A stretch of DNA of 64,000 nt, from NCBI RefSeq assembly GCF_000145235.1, contig NC_014391.1, positions 5,402,001-5,466,000 on the forward strand. The letters are read 5' to 3'. This stretch comes from Micromonospora aurantiaca ATCC 27029. GTDB lineage: Bacteria; Actinomycetota; Actinomycetes; Mycobacteriales; Micromonosporaceae. Positions within the stretch are counted from its first letter, which is position 1. Each line of letters starts with the position of its first letter. Shown here piece after piece: positions 53,002 to 61,650 of this stretch. Position numbers and translations under genes: made by a program. The notes under the pieces were generated by a model, which made no database searches, had not been told where the DNA came from, and saw only the letters and a program-made list of their open reading frames with translations.

Positions 53002-53870
53002 TCGGTCATCTCCCTGTTCACTCCGGCGACGGGCCCGGCGCCGGAGCGCGGCGGGACCACATCCGGCCCCGCGCCGCCGGGCGACGGGACCGCGCCGGCC
53101 GCCGGGGCACCCCGGTCGACCAGCGGCAGCGAGCGTAGCGCGCGCTCCAGATGCCACTGGAGGTGCGCCGCGACCAGTCCGCTGCACTCCCGGCGTACGC
53201 CGGTCTCGGCGGCGTCGGCGTACCCCCAGTCGCCGGAGGTCAGCGCGGACATCAGCTCCAGCGTGGCGGGCGCGGGGTGGGCGGCGCCGGGGGGCCGGCA
53301 GTCCGGGCAGACGGCGCCGCCGGCCGGTACGGAGAACGCGCGGTGCCGGCCCGGTTCGCCGCACACCGCGCAGGCGGCGAGCGCCGGCGCCCAGCCGGCG
53401 AACGCCATGCCGCGCAGCAGGTACGCGTCGAGCACGAGCGTGGTGGCGTGTTCGCCCCGGGCCAGCGACTTCATCGCGCCGAGGGTGAGCTGGAACAGCC
53501 GCAGCGACGGCTCGCGTTCGACCGGGGTGAGTCGCTCGGCGGTCTCGGCGATCGCACTGGCCGCTGTGTAGCGGGGGTAGTCGCCGAGGAACCGCTTGCC
53601 GTACAGCTCGATCGCCTCGACCTGGCTGACGGTGTGCAGCGAGCTGCCCTGGTTGCCCTTGGGATCACCGGCGAGCTGGAGGTCGACGTGCCCGAACGGC
53701 TCCAGCCGCGCGCCGAACCGGCTCGTGGTGCGCCGCACGCCCCGGGCGACCGCGCGCAGCCGCCCGTGCCGGCGGGTGAACAGCGTGATGATGCGGTCGG
53801 ACTCGCCCAGCTTCTGCACACGCAGCACCACCGCGTCGTCGCGGTAGAGCTGTCGGCGGTACCCGGCCAT
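52998..53870 (-). CDS. recO: DNA repair protein RecO
   Basis: RecO anneals single strands and helps load RecA in gap repair; 290 aa with an extended C-terminus of about 35 residues. The OB-fold N-terminus is seen in YRDDAVVLRVQKLGESDRIITLFTRRHGRLRAVARGVRRTTSRFGARLEPF. The zinc site is CAVCG and CPDC (about residues 160-185). The ATG lies 13 nt after a GGAGGGAG site. It is coupled to uppS by GTGA. Confidence 0.94.
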   Translation of the reverse strand: MAGYRRQLYRDDAVVLRVQKLGESDRIITLFTRRHGRLRAVARGVRRTTSRFGARLEPFGHVDLQLAGDPKGNQGSSLHTVSQVEAIELYGKRFLGDYPRYTAASAIAETAERLTPVEREPSLRLFQLTLGAMKSLARGEHATTLVLDAYLLRGMAFAGWAPALAACAVCGEPGRHRAFSVPAGGAVCPDCRPPGAAHPAPATLELMSALTSGDWGYADAAETGVRRECSGLVAAHLQWHLERALRSLPLVDRGAPAAGAVPSPGGAGPDVVPPRSGAGPVAGVNREMTE

Positions 53871-53972
53871 CAGGCCATTCTCCCTCCGGGTGCGATCTCA
53901 GGGTCGGCTCGGGGTGGACGGTCGGGCGATCCCCGATGTGCCGGGCGTCGGGCCGGACCTAGTGTGCTGGCC

Positions 53973-54824
53973 ATGGCTTCGCTCCACACCGCTCCCCGGC
54001 TACGCAGCGCTTTCCGGCTACGTGGCGCTTTCCGGCTACGTGGCGCTTTCCGGCTACGTGGCGTGGTGGCCGCCACCGCGGCCAGCGCCCTCATCGTCCT
54101 CGCCGGGTGTGACACCCTCTCGTTCCGCCGCCTCGACTTCGACCAGACGGAGCGGACGAAGATCACGAAGATCACCGTGGACGACGACGGCGCCGGCGAC
54201 GTCGTGGTCCGGGCGAACGGCCCCGCCGACCAGGTACGCATCAAGCGCGTGGTCCGCTACCAGGGCGACGAGCCGACCAGCCGGTACGAGATCAAGGGAG
54301 ACGAACTCGTCCTGCCCACCGACTGCGGGCACCGGTGCAGCATCTCCTGGGAGGTGACCGCGCCGCCCGGCGTGGTGGTGCACGGCGGCACCGGCTCGGG
54401 CAACGTCGACCTCAGCGACGTCGGCGCGGTGGAGTTCACGCTCAGCTCCGGCGACCTGACCATCAGGGGCGCCACCGGCGAGGTCCGCGCCTCCACCACG
54501 TCGGGCAACATCCGGGTCGTCGAGGCGGCCGGCCCGGTGCGGCTGCGTGCCCGCTCCGGTGACATCGAGGCCCGCCGGCTCGCCTCCGCGATCGACGCCG
54601 AGACCACGTCCGGCAACATCGTCGTCGAGCTGGACCAGCCGGCACCGGCCCGGGTGCACGCCACGAGCGGAGACGTGGACCTGGCCGTGCCGGCGGGCCG
54701 CTACCGGGTGCGCGCCACCGCGACGTCCGGCGACACCGACGTGCGCGTCACCGACGACCCGACAGCGTCGGTGCAGCTCGAAGCGTCCGCCACCAGCGGC
54801 AACGTCACGGTCAGCACCCGCTGA
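53973..54824 (+). CDS. DUF4097-type lipoprotein
   Basis: This 283-aa lipoprotein has an unusually long, basic n-region built from hexapeptide repeats (FRLRGA three times), then a hydrophobic core and lipobox VLAGC (lipidated Cys at about residue 46). The mature protein is a right-handed beta-helix of repeats such as TTSGNIRVVEAAGPVRLRARSGDIEARR, as in DUF4097/adhesin-like proteins. TAGTGT is 7 nt before the ATG, so the message is probably leaderless. It is divergent from recO. The role at the cell surface is unknown. Confidence 0.85.
   Translation: MASLHTAPRLRSAFRLRGAFRLRGAFRLRGVVAATAASALIVLAGCDTLSFRRLDFDQTERTKITKITVDDDGAGDVVVRANGPADQVRIKRVVRYQGDEPTSRYEIKGDELVLPTDCGHRCSISWEVTAPPGVVVHGGTGSGNVDLSDVGAVEFTLSSGDLTIRGATGEVRASTTSGNIRVVEAAGPVRLRARSGDIEARRLASAIDAETTSGNIVVELDQPAPARVHATSGDVDLAVPAGRYRVRATATSGDTDVRVTDDPTASVQLEASATSGNVTVSTR
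53997..54063 (+). repeat. 18-bp minisatellite in a signal peptide
   Basis: Units 53997-54014, 54015-54032 and 54033-54050 plus a partial fourth unit to 54063 have the consensus CGGCTACGTGGCGCTTTC; units 2 and 3 are identical. The period is a multiple of three, so copy-number change adds or removes FRLRGA without a frameshift. Confidence 0.9.
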
Positions 54825-54843
54825 GCGGACGGCGCACCTGGGC

Positions 54844-54895
54844 GGGCCGCGCCCGGTGGCCGCTCAGTCGGGCCGCGCCCGGTGGCCGCTCAGTC
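54844..54895. repeat. 26-bp perfect tandem duplication
   Basis: Units 54844-54869 and 54870-54895 are identical (start GGGCCGCGCCCGGTGG, end CGCTCAGTC). The second unit contains the stop codon of the acyltransferase gene, so a duplicate of the gene's last bases follows its stop. Confidence 0.9.
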
Positions 54896-56065
54896 GCCGC
54901 CGGGCGTGTCCCGCCGGGCCGCCCGGACGCCGTCGCCCCGGCCGGGGTCCTCGGCCGGGCGGCGCGGCGCCGGCACCCGCGCCCCGACGCTCACCAGCGC
55001 GTCCTCCGCCCCGGCGGGGGCCGGGCTGGCCGGGGCGGCCGCCGCCCGGTCGGCCACGGTCCGCCGCGGCTTGCCGGGGACCAGTTCGGGGGTACGCCGG
55101 GCTGCGACGTCCTCGACCCAGCCGACCAGAAGCGTCACCACGCCGACGAGCGCGAAGACCAGCCCCACCCGCAGCCACAGGCCCACCGGGTCGCGCGGCG
55201 ACCAGCCGACCAGGCCGACGAGCGGGGTGAGGAGCACCACGAACGGCATGTGCCAGAGGTAGATCGTCAGCGCACGCCGGTTCACCACCGTCACCGCCCG
55301 GCCGAGCGCCGGCACGCGGTCGACCCAGGTCACCCCGGCCGGGGCCCGGCCGATCGCCACCAGGATGAACGCGGCCGACCAGAGCGCGTTGCCCAGCGGG
55401 ATGTCGTTGATGTCGAATCCGCGCGGGCCCGGATGGGTGACGATCCAGGCCAGCCCGGCGGCGCCGACCACGGCGGCCACCGGCAGCAGCACCCGGTTGC
55501 GCATCCGGCGCAGCAGCCCGTCGTGGTGGGCGAAGCCGAGCAGCCAGGCGCCGAAGTAGAGGCCGAACTCGCGCAGCACCGTCGGCGGGTTCGCCAGGAC
55601 GCCGATCTCGATCGCGACCAGCAGCAGGTACGGGGCGGCGAGCGTGGGCAGCGGCGCCCGGCGGAACAGCCAGAGCACGAACGGCGAGGCGAGCACGAAC
55701 CACAGGTAGTCCCGCAGGTACCAGATGGGGCTGAGCGCCAGCCCACCCCAGTAGTTGGCCGGCGGGTCGCTGATCGGGAAGAGCCAGAGCAGCACCTTCG
55801 GGCTGAACGTCAGCCCGGTGAGCAGCATGGCCGGCACGAAGACCGCGGCCACCACCCACAGCGACGGCAGGAGGCGGCGCAGCCGGCGCCCGACCGCGCG
55901 TACCCCGCTGCGGTCGAGTGACGCCGCCATCAGCGACCCGGCCAGGGCGAACATCACCGACATCGCCGGAAACACCAGCGTGAGCGTGGCGTAGCCGGTG
56001 ACGTGGTAGGTGACGACTCGCAGGATGGCCAGGAAGCGGAGCAGGTCCAGATAGCGGTTTCGCAT
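54890..56065 (-). CDS. acyltransferase 3 family membrane protein
   Basis: This 391-aa protein has about ten membrane segments and the acyltransferase-3 start (RYLDLLRFLAILRVVTYHVTGYA with the conserved His), then VMFALAGSLMAASLDR and LTIYLWHMPFVVLL. Such proteins transfer acyl groups from carriers to extracellular sugars or antibiotics. The C-terminal 70 residues are a disordered Pro/Arg-rich tail ending in the duplicated segment. It is separated from era by about 150 bp. The acceptor is unknown. Confidence 0.88.
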   Translation of the reverse strand: MRNRYLDLLRFLAILRVVTYHVTGYATLTLVFPAMSVMFALAGSLMAASLDRSGVRAVGRRLRRLLPSLWVVAAVFVPAMLLTGLTFSPKVLLWLFPISDPPANYWGGLALSPIWYLRDYLWFVLASPFVLWLFRRAPLPTLAAPYLLLVAIEIGVLANPPTVLREFGLYFGAWLLGFAHHDGLLRRMRNRVLLPVAAVVGAAGLAWIVTHPGPRGFDINDIPLGNALWSAAFILVAIGRAPAGVTWVDRVPALGRAVTVVNRRALTIYLWHMPFVVLLTPLVGLVGWSPRDPVGLWLRVGLVFALVGVVTLLVGWVEDVAARRTPELVPGKPRRTVADRAAAAPASPAPAGAEDALVSVGARVPAPRRPAEDPGRGDGVRAARRDTPGGD

Positions 56066-56140
56066 CAGCTCACGGCGGGGTCCGGGGGCAGAGACAATGG
56101 TCCCTACCCTGCTCCGGGACGCTGTGAAACAGCCAAGAAC

Positions 56141-56169
56141 ACCTATGGAAAGTGAGATGTCCCATAGGT
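56141..56169. promoter_or_regulatory. 8-bp-arm dyad upstream of the acyltransferase gene
   Basis: ACCTATGG (56141-56148) and CCATAGGT (56162-56169) pair exactly with a 13-nt spacer in an AT-rich patch between era and the acyltransferase gene. It may be an operator for the acyltransferase promoter or a weak terminator after era. Confidence 0.4.
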
Positions 56170-56216
56170 CTGGCTGATCCTGATCACCGACCCCCGGGGC
56201 CCGCCCCGGCCGCCTG

Positions 56217-57113
56217 TCAGAAGCCCAGCTTGCGCAACTGCTTCGGGTCGCGCTGCCAGTCCTTCGCCACGCGTACGTGCAGGTCGAGGTAGACCCGGGT
56301 GCCGAGCAGCTCCTCGATCTGCCGCCGGGCGGTGGTGCCCACGTGCTTGAGGCGGCTGCCCCGGTGGCCGATGACGATGGCCTTCTGGCTCGAACGCTCC
56401 ACGTACACGTCGGCGTAGATCTTGGTGAGGTTGCCCTCCGGGATCATCTCCTCGACCACCACGGCGATGGAGTGCGGCAGCTCGTCGCGTACGCCCTCCA
56501 GCGCCGCCTCGCGGACCAGCTCCGCCACGAGCACCTGCTCCGGGTCGTCGGTGAGCATGTCGTCCGGATAGAGCTGCGGCGAGGGCGGCAGGTAGCCGGT
56601 CATCACGTCGACGAGCGTGTCGACCTGATGGCCGGAGACCGCGCTGACCGGCACCACGTCGGCGAACTCGCCCAGCTCGCTCACCGCGAGCAACTGCTCG
56701 GCCAGCCGCTTCTTGTCGACCAGGTCGGTCTTGGTGACCACCGCCAGCACTGTTGCCTTGAGGCTGGCCAGCTCGCCGGTGATGAAGCGGTCGCCCCGGC
56801 CGACCGGCTCGTTCGCCGGTACGCACAGGCCGATCACGTCGACCTCGCTCCAGGTCTCCCGGACCAGGTCGTTGAGGCGCTCGCCGAGCAGCGTGCGGGG
56901 CCGGTGCAGACCCGGGGTGTCGACGAGCACGAGCTGCGAGTCCGGCCGGTGCAGCACCGCCCGGATGATGTGCCGGGTGGTCTGCGGCTTGTTCGAGGTG
57001 ATCGCGATCTTGGTGCCGACGATCGCGTTGGTGAGCGTCGACTTGCCGGCGTTCGGCCGCCCGACGAAACAGGCGAAACCGGCCCGGTAGGGGCGCGCCT
57101 CGGGCGTGGTCAC
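56217..57113 (-). CDS. era: GTPase Era
   Basis: This ribosome-assembly GTPase binds 16S rRNA; 298 aa. The G domain has GRPNAGKSTLTNAIVG (G1), DTPGLHRPRT (G3), TKTDLVDKK (G4) and VSAVSGHQ (G5). The C-terminal KH domain has KAIVIGHRGSRLKHVGTTARRQIEELLGTRVYLDLHVRV and the terminal KDWQRDPKQLRKLGF. It begins with GTG overlapping the stop of the deaminase-like gene (GTGA). It belongs to the phoH-ybeY-CBS protein-deaminase-era series. Confidence 0.96.
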   Translation of the reverse strand: MTTPEARPYRAGFACFVGRPNAGKSTLTNAIVGTKIAITSNKPQTTRHIIRAVLHRPDSQLVLVDTPGLHRPRTLLGERLNDLVRETWSEVDVIGLCVPANEPVGRGDRFITGELASLKATVLAVVTKTDLVDKKRLAEQLLAVSELGEFADVVPVSAVSGHQVDTLVDVMTGYLPPSPQLYPDDMLTDDPEQVLVAELVREAALEGVRDELPHSIAVVVEEMIPEGNLTKIYADVYVERSSQKAIVIGHRGSRLKHVGTTARRQIEELLGTRVYLDLHVRVAKDWQRDPKQLRKLGF

Positions 57114-57496
57114 TCGACCACCGTGCCGAGGACGGTGCCGTCCGGCGCGGCCACGTGGACCGGCGCGTCGGCGGAGAGGTCACGCACCGCGGCGTGCCCG
57201 GCCCCGTCCAGCGTCGACGCCTCGGTCACCACCACAGCGGCCTCCAGCCGGCTCGCGCCCGCCGCCACCGCCGAGGCGACAGCGAGCTGGAGCGCGGTCA
57301 GGGTCAGCGACGGCAGCGCCACGCTCGCCGCCGCGTACGTCCGGCCGTCCTGGTCGCGGACCGCGGCGCCCTCCACGGCCGCCACCCGGCTCCGCGCCCC
57401 CCGGGCCAGGACGACCAGCTTGGCGTCCTCGGCGCTCAGCTCGGCCGGATCGGCGGGGGTGGGCATGGCGGCCGGTACGGCGGGTGACTCAGGCAT
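57110..57496 (-). CDS. degenerate cytidine deaminase-like protein
   Basis: This 128-aa protein has the size and secondary-structure pattern of cytidine deaminase (AEDAKLVVLARGARSRVAAVEGAAVRDQDGRTYAAASVALPSLTLTALQLAVASAVAAGAS), but the zinc ligands (HAE and PCxxC) are missing. It is therefore probably not an active deaminase. ATG 57496 overlaps the CBS-protein gene end by 8 bp, and its stop overlaps era, so it is embedded in the operon. Its role is unknown. Confidence 0.82.
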   Translation of the reverse strand: MPESPAVPAAMPTPADPAELSAEDAKLVVLARGARSRVAAVEGAAVRDQDGRTYAAASVALPSLTLTALQLAVASAVAAGASRLEAAVVVTEASTLDGAGHAAVRDLSADAPVHVAAPDGTVLGTVVE

Positions 57497-58877
57497 CGGC
57501 GGGTTGCCTCTCCTCGGAACGGTTGTTGTCGCCACGGGAATCGGGCGGATCGCTTCGGTTGGTGCCCTCCGGCGCGTCACCCCGGTCGACCCGGCTCACC
57601 AGAACCGTGTCTATCCGGTTGCGCCGGCCGGTCGTGCCCTCGGCCACCAGCCGCAGGCCGGCCACCTCGGCCTCGGCGCCCGGGATGGGCACCCGGCCGA
57701 GCGCCTGGGCGAGCAGGCCACCGACCGTCTCCACCTCGTCGGTGGGCAGCTCGGTGTCGAACAGCTCGCCCAGATTCTCCACCGGCAGCCGCGCGGTCAC
57801 CCGCACGGCCCCGTCCGGCAGGTGCTCGACCGGCGGGCGCTCGACATCGTACTCGTCGGTGATCTCCCCGACGATCTCCTCCAGGATGTCCTCGATGGTG
57901 ACCAGCCCGCCGGTGCCGCCGTACTCGTCGACCACGATGACCAGGTGGTTGCGGGCCGCCTGCATCTCGGAGAGCAGGTCGTCCACCGGCTTGGACTCCG
58001 GCACGAACGTGGCCGGGCGCATCAGCTCGGCCACCGGCATCTGCCGGGCGGCCTGGTCGCCCTGCACCCGCCGGATCAGGTCCTTGAGGTAGAGCACACC
58101 GAGCACGTCGTCGACGTTCTCGCCGATCACCGGGATGCGGGAGAACCCGGAGCGCAGGAACAACGCCAGCGCCTGCGCGAGCGTCTTGCGTTCCTCGATC
58201 CACACCATCTCGGTACGCGGAACCATCACCTCGCGGGCGATGGTGTCGCCGAGCGCGAAGACCGAGTGGATCATCTGACGCTCGCCGTGCTCCACCACGC
58301 CGCGCTGCTCGGCCAGGTCGACCAGCTCCCGCAGCTCCACCTGGGTCGCGAACGGCCCCTCACGGAAGCCCTTGCCGGGGGTGACCGCGTTGCCGATCAG
58401 GATCAGCAGCGAGGCCAGCGGGTTGAGCGCGCGGCCCAGCCAGCGCACCAGCGGCGCGACCGCGCGGCCGACCGCGTACGCGTGCTGGCGGCCGATCGTC
58501 CGCGGGCCGACACCGACCACGACGAAGCTCACCACTGTCATCGCGCCGGCGGTCACCAGCGCCGCCCGCCAGCCCGCGCCGAACGTGTCGACAGCCACCA
58601 GCGCGACGAGCGTGGTGGCGGTCAGCTCGGCCAGCAGACGCAGCAGGAGCAGCAGGTTCAGATGACGGACCACGTCACCGGCGACCGCCTGGAGAGCACG
58701 CCCGCCGCGGGCACCGTCCCGGGTCAGCTCCGCGGCACGGGCCGGCGAGACCGCTGCGAGCGCCGCCTCGGTCATCGCGATCAGGCCGGCGAGCACCACC
58801 AGCCCGGCGGCGAAGACCAGGAGTTGAAGATCAGGCAGACCGGCGGGGGTGCGGACCGCCGCCAAGGTGTCCATCAC
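57489..58877 (-). CDS. CNNM/CBS domain membrane protein (hemolysin C/CorC-like)
   Basis: This 462-aa protein has an N-terminal DUF21/CNNM domain with about four membrane segments (LLVFAAGLVVLAGLIAMTEAALAAVS), a CBS pair (REVMVPRTEMVWIEERKTLAQALALFLRSGFSRIPVIGENVDDVLGVLYLKDLI and beyond) and the C-terminal CorC_HlyC domain (EYGGTGGLVTIEDILEEIVGEITDEYD). Relatives take part in Mg2+ or Co2+ transport; haemolysis is not implied. Its start overlaps the ybeY stop (ATGA). Confidence 0.92.
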   Translation of the reverse strand: MMDTLAAVRTPAGLPDLQLLVFAAGLVVLAGLIAMTEAALAAVSPARAAELTRDGARGGRALQAVAGDVVRHLNLLLLLRLLAELTATTLVALVAVDTFGAGWRAALVTAGAMTVVSFVVVGVGPRTIGRQHAYAVGRAVAPLVRWLGRALNPLASLLILIGNAVTPGKGFREGPFATQVELRELVDLAEQRGVVEHGERQMIHSVFALGDTIAREVMVPRTEMVWIEERKTLAQALALFLRSGFSRIPVIGENVDDVLGVLYLKDLIRRVQGDQAARQMPVAELMRPATFVPESKPVDDLLSEMQAARNHLVIVVDEYGGTGGLVTIEDILEEIVGEITDEYDVERPPVEHLPDGAVRVTARLPVENLGELFDTELPTDEVETVGGLLAQALGRVPIPGAEAEVAGLRLVAEGTTGRRNRIDTVLVSRVDRGDAPEGTNRSDPPDSRGDNNRSEERQPADA

Positions 58878-59347
58878 CGCGACCGGGTCGACCGCCAGCT
58901 GGCCAGCAGCCGGGCCTGGAGACCGAACATCTCCCGCTCCTCCTCGGGCTCGGCGTGGTCGTAGCCCAGCAGGTGCAGCACGCCGTGCACGGTGAGCAGG
59001 TGCAGCTCGTCGGCGGCCGAGTGCCCGGCCACGGCGGCCTGCTTGGCCGCCACCTCCGGGCAGAGCACGATGTCGCCGAGCAGGGCGGGCTCGCCGCCGG
59101 CCGGGTTGCTCTCCCCCGGGCCGTGGTCGACGCTGCCCTCGTCCATGGGGAAGGCGAGCACGTCGGTCGGGCCGTCGCCACCCATCCAGCGGTGGTTCAG
59201 CTCCGACATGTATTCGATGTCGACGAGCAGCACGGACAGCTCGGCGAGGGGGTTGACCCCCATCTCGTCGAGGGCGTGCCGCGCGACGGCGAGCACGGCG
59301 TCGGTGTCGACGTCGACACCCGACTCGTTGGCGATCTCGATGGACAA
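58874..59347 (-). CDS. ybeY: endoribonuclease YbeY
   Basis: This zinc-dependent RNase acts in 16S rRNA maturation and ribosome quality control; 157 aa. It has the metal motif HGVLHLLGYDH near residue 115, and the preceding LNHRWMGGDGPTDVLAFPMDE and LLGDIVLCPEVAAKQA. It lies 39 bp after phoH and is coupled to the CBS protein gene. Confidence 0.95.
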   Translation of the reverse strand: MSIEIANESGVDVDTDAVLAVARHALDEMGVNPLAELSVLLVDIEYMSELNHRWMGGDGPTDVLAFPMDEGSVDHGPGESNPAGGEPALLGDIVLCPEVAAKQAAVAGHSAADELHLLTVHGVLHLLGYDHAEPEEEREMFGLQARLLASWRSTRSR

Positions 59348-59386
59348 CTGTCTTCCTCTGATGATGTGACGGCTTCCGCCGGTGGG

Positions 59387-61543
59387 TCAGCGGCGCCGGC
59401 CGGCCCGGCCGCCCTGGGCGGTCCGCCCAGGTACGGCGTGCACGCTCTGCGCCTGCTGGGTCTCCCGCTCGGCGTCCCAGCGGGCGTACGCGTCGACGAT
59501 GTCGCCCACCAGCTTGTGACGCACCACGTCGGAGCTGGAGAGCTGGGCGAAGTGCACGTCCTCGACGTTGTTCAGGATCTCCCGGACCACCCGCAGGCCG
59601 CTGGTCGTCCCGCCGGGAAGGTCCACCTGGGTGACGTCACCGGTGACGACGATCTTGGAGCCGAAGCCGAGCCGGGTGAGGAACATCTTCATCTGCTCGG
59701 GCGTGGTGTTCTGCGCCTCGTCCAGGATGATGAACGCGTCGTTAAGGGTGTTGTGAGTCACCAGGAAGTCGTCGGTGACGTAGAGCGAGTCCTCCGCCGC
59801 GACCTGGATGCACATCGTCTCCCGCACCCCGGCCGGGATGATCGAGTCGATGAACCGCATCGGCCGGCCACCGCCGTGCTCGTCGTAGAGCCGGCGCTTG
59901 CGCGACAGGCGGAACGGCGCGACACCGGCGGGTAGCCGGATCTCCACGACGTAGGCATCGGACCGGTACGGAACCGGCCGGCCCTTCGCCAGACCGGGCT
60001 TGCGTCCCTCGGCCGGACGAACCCGCGCCGTGGCCACCCCTCCGAGCGACTCGACCAGGTGGACCACGTCGTCGCACAACCGGGGGGAAGTGGTCGAGTA
60101 CTGCACACGGCACGTGCGCCCGGCCTGGGTGACCGGCCCTCCGTCGGTGTCCAGCAGCCCTTGCAGGACCGCCAGCCGGACGCCCACGCTGTTGTTCTTG
60201 TAGACCTCGGGGACGAACTTCGTGCCCGAGGTGGCTCCGGCCAGCCCCAGTTCGCGGACGGCCACCGTCACCGGGTTCGCCACGATCACGCCGCCGCGGT
60301 GCCCGTTGACGTGCCGGAGGACGTAGTCGTAGTCACCCTTGCGGACCAGTTGGATGTCGACCAGCGCCTCCTCCAGTGCGGTCGCCAGCTCCGGGTCGGC
60401 GGTGGAGAAGGCGGGCGTGGCGCGGGACGAGATCGCGCCGTCGCCGAGCAGCAGCCCGAGCGCGTACGGGTCGAGCGGAACCGTCTGCGGCTCCATCTGC
60501 ACCGGGGCGACGAGCGGGAGTTCGTAGCGACGGGTGTGGCCCCGCCACTCCTTGCCGATCATCTCCTGCGTCTCGATCGTGCGCCGCCGGCCGCGACGCT
60601 TGTCGTCCGGCGTGGCTACGGTCCACAGGTGCTCGCCGCAGCAGAGCGTGGACGCGCCGTCCTGGGTGGTGACCCGGTAGGTCTGCTTCGGCCCCTGCGG
60701 GTAGATGCCGATCACCGGTGTGGGCGTCCCGTTCGAGCCGATGACCAGGTCACCGACCTGGAGCGAGCCGAACGGCCGGAAGCCCTCCGGGGTCAGCACC
60801 CGGGCGTCGTACGGCTGGGCCCGCCCGCGCATGTACGCCAGCGGCGCCACCTCGATCGTGCCGGCGGCCATCAGCTTCGGGATGGTCTCCGGGTCGAGCA
60901 TGTCGTGCAACGCGTCGTAGAGCGGGCGCAGGTAGGGGTCGATCTTCTCGTTCAGGGTGCCGGGCAGGAAGCCCAGCCGCTCCCCCGCCTCGACCGCCGG
61001 CCGGGTCAGGATGATCCGGTTGACCTGCTTGGCCTGGAGCGCCTGCACGGCCTTCGCCATGGCCAGGTACGTCTTGCCGGTACCCGCCGGGCCGATGCCG
61101 AAGACGATGGTGTGGGCGTCGATCGCGTCGACGTACTTCTTCTGCCCCAGCGTCTTGGGACGGATGGTGCGGCCGCGCCGGGAGAGGATGTTGAGTGTCA
61201 GGACCTCGGCGGGCCGCTCGGCGCCGCCCTGTTCGAGCATGCCGACGGTACGCCGTACCGCGTCTGTGGTCAGGGTCTCGCCTTTCTCGATCAGTTCGAG
61301 CAGCTCACTGAAGAGACGCTCGGCGAGGGCGTTGTCGGCGGGGGCGCCGGTGATGGTGATCTCGTTGCCGCGGACGTGGACGTCGCTGTCGATCGAGCGC
61401 TCGACGAGCCGCAGGATCTCGTCGCCCGCGCCGAGCAGGTTCACCATGATCTTCTGGTCGGGGACCGTGATCCTGGTCTGCACACGCGGCGTGCCGGGAG
61501 GTGGGGTGCCGGTCATAGGTCGGGCCGTCGGGCCCTGCGCCAC
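59387..61543 (-). CDS. phoH: PhoH family ATPase interrupted by an in-frame intein
   Basis: PhoH-like ATPases are RNA-associated P-loop proteins; the gene is 718 aa, of which about 361 remain after intein removal, the normal length. The host has Walker A GIGPAGTGKTYLAMAKAVQAL and, after the insertion, LNDAFIILDEAQNTTPEQMKMFLTRLGFGSKIVVTGDVTQVDLP. The conserved host segment AYMRGR-TLNDAFIILDEAQ is split between Arg and Thr by 357 residues. GTG 61543 has GGAGAG just upstream; ATG 61516 is the alternative start. The frame stays open far upstream, but that part overlaps another gene and is not coding. Confidence 0.94.
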   Translation of the reverse strand: MAQGPTARPMTGTPPPGTPRVQTRITVPDQKIMVNLLGAGDEILRLVERSIDSDVHVRGNEITITGAPADNALAERLFSELLELIEKGETLTTDAVRRTVGMLEQGGAERPAEVLTLNILSRRGRTIRPKTLGQKKYVDAIDAHTIVFGIGPAGTGKTYLAMAKAVQALQAKQVNRIILTRPAVEAGERLGFLPGTLNEKIDPYLRPLYDALHDMLDPETIPKLMAAGTIEVAPLAYMRGRAQPYDARVLTPEGFRPFGSLQVGDLVIGSNGTPTPVIGIYPQGPKQTYRVTTQDGASTLCCGEHLWTVATPDDKRRGRRRTIETQEMIGKEWRGHTRRYELPLVAPVQMEPQTVPLDPYALGLLLGDGAISSRATPAFSTADPELATALEEALVDIQLVRKGDYDYVLRHVNGHRGGVIVANPVTVAVRELGLAGATSGTKFVPEVYKNNSVGVRLAVLQGLLDTDGGPVTQAGRTCRVQYSTTSPRLCDDVVHLVESLGGVATARVRPAEGRKPGLAKGRPVPYRSDAYVVEIRLPAGVAPFRLSRKRRLYDEHGGGRPMRFIDSIIPAGVRETMCIQVAAEDSLYVTDDFLVTHNTLNDAFIILDEAQNTTPEQMKMFLTRLGFGSKIVVTGDVTQVDLPGGTTSGLRVVREILNNVEDVHFAQLSSSDVVRHKLVGDIVDAYARWDAERETQQAQSVHAVPGRTAQGGRAGRRR
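59750..60820 (-). other. class 3-type intein with LAGLIDADG homing endonuclease
   Basis: This 357-aa intein spans Ala242 to Asn598 of the PhoH precursor (GTG start). The first residue is Ala, not Cys or Ser. Block B reads GEHLWTV with the His and the Trp of the WCT triad. Block F carries Cys578 (ETMCIQVAAED). Block G ends VTHN followed by Thr599. This combination is that of class 3 inteins, which splice through the block F Cys. Two LAGLIDADG-like motifs (YALGLLLGDGA and VLQGLLDTDGG) keep their acidic residues, so the endonuclease may be active. Confidence 0.92.
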
Positions 61544-61650
61544 CTGCTCTCCGCTTCTCGGGCGCCGGGCCCTGCCGGCGCGGCGTTCGGTTACCTCCAT
61601 CGTATCGGGTCGGCACCGTACGCACCGCGCCCATTTCCGGTGGCCGGCGG

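Noticed and set aside
56277..58964. 895-codon frame antisense to era, the deaminase-like gene and the CBS protein gene
   Set aside because: It is a shadow of three well-supported minus-strand genes and has no ribosome site or recognisable domain.
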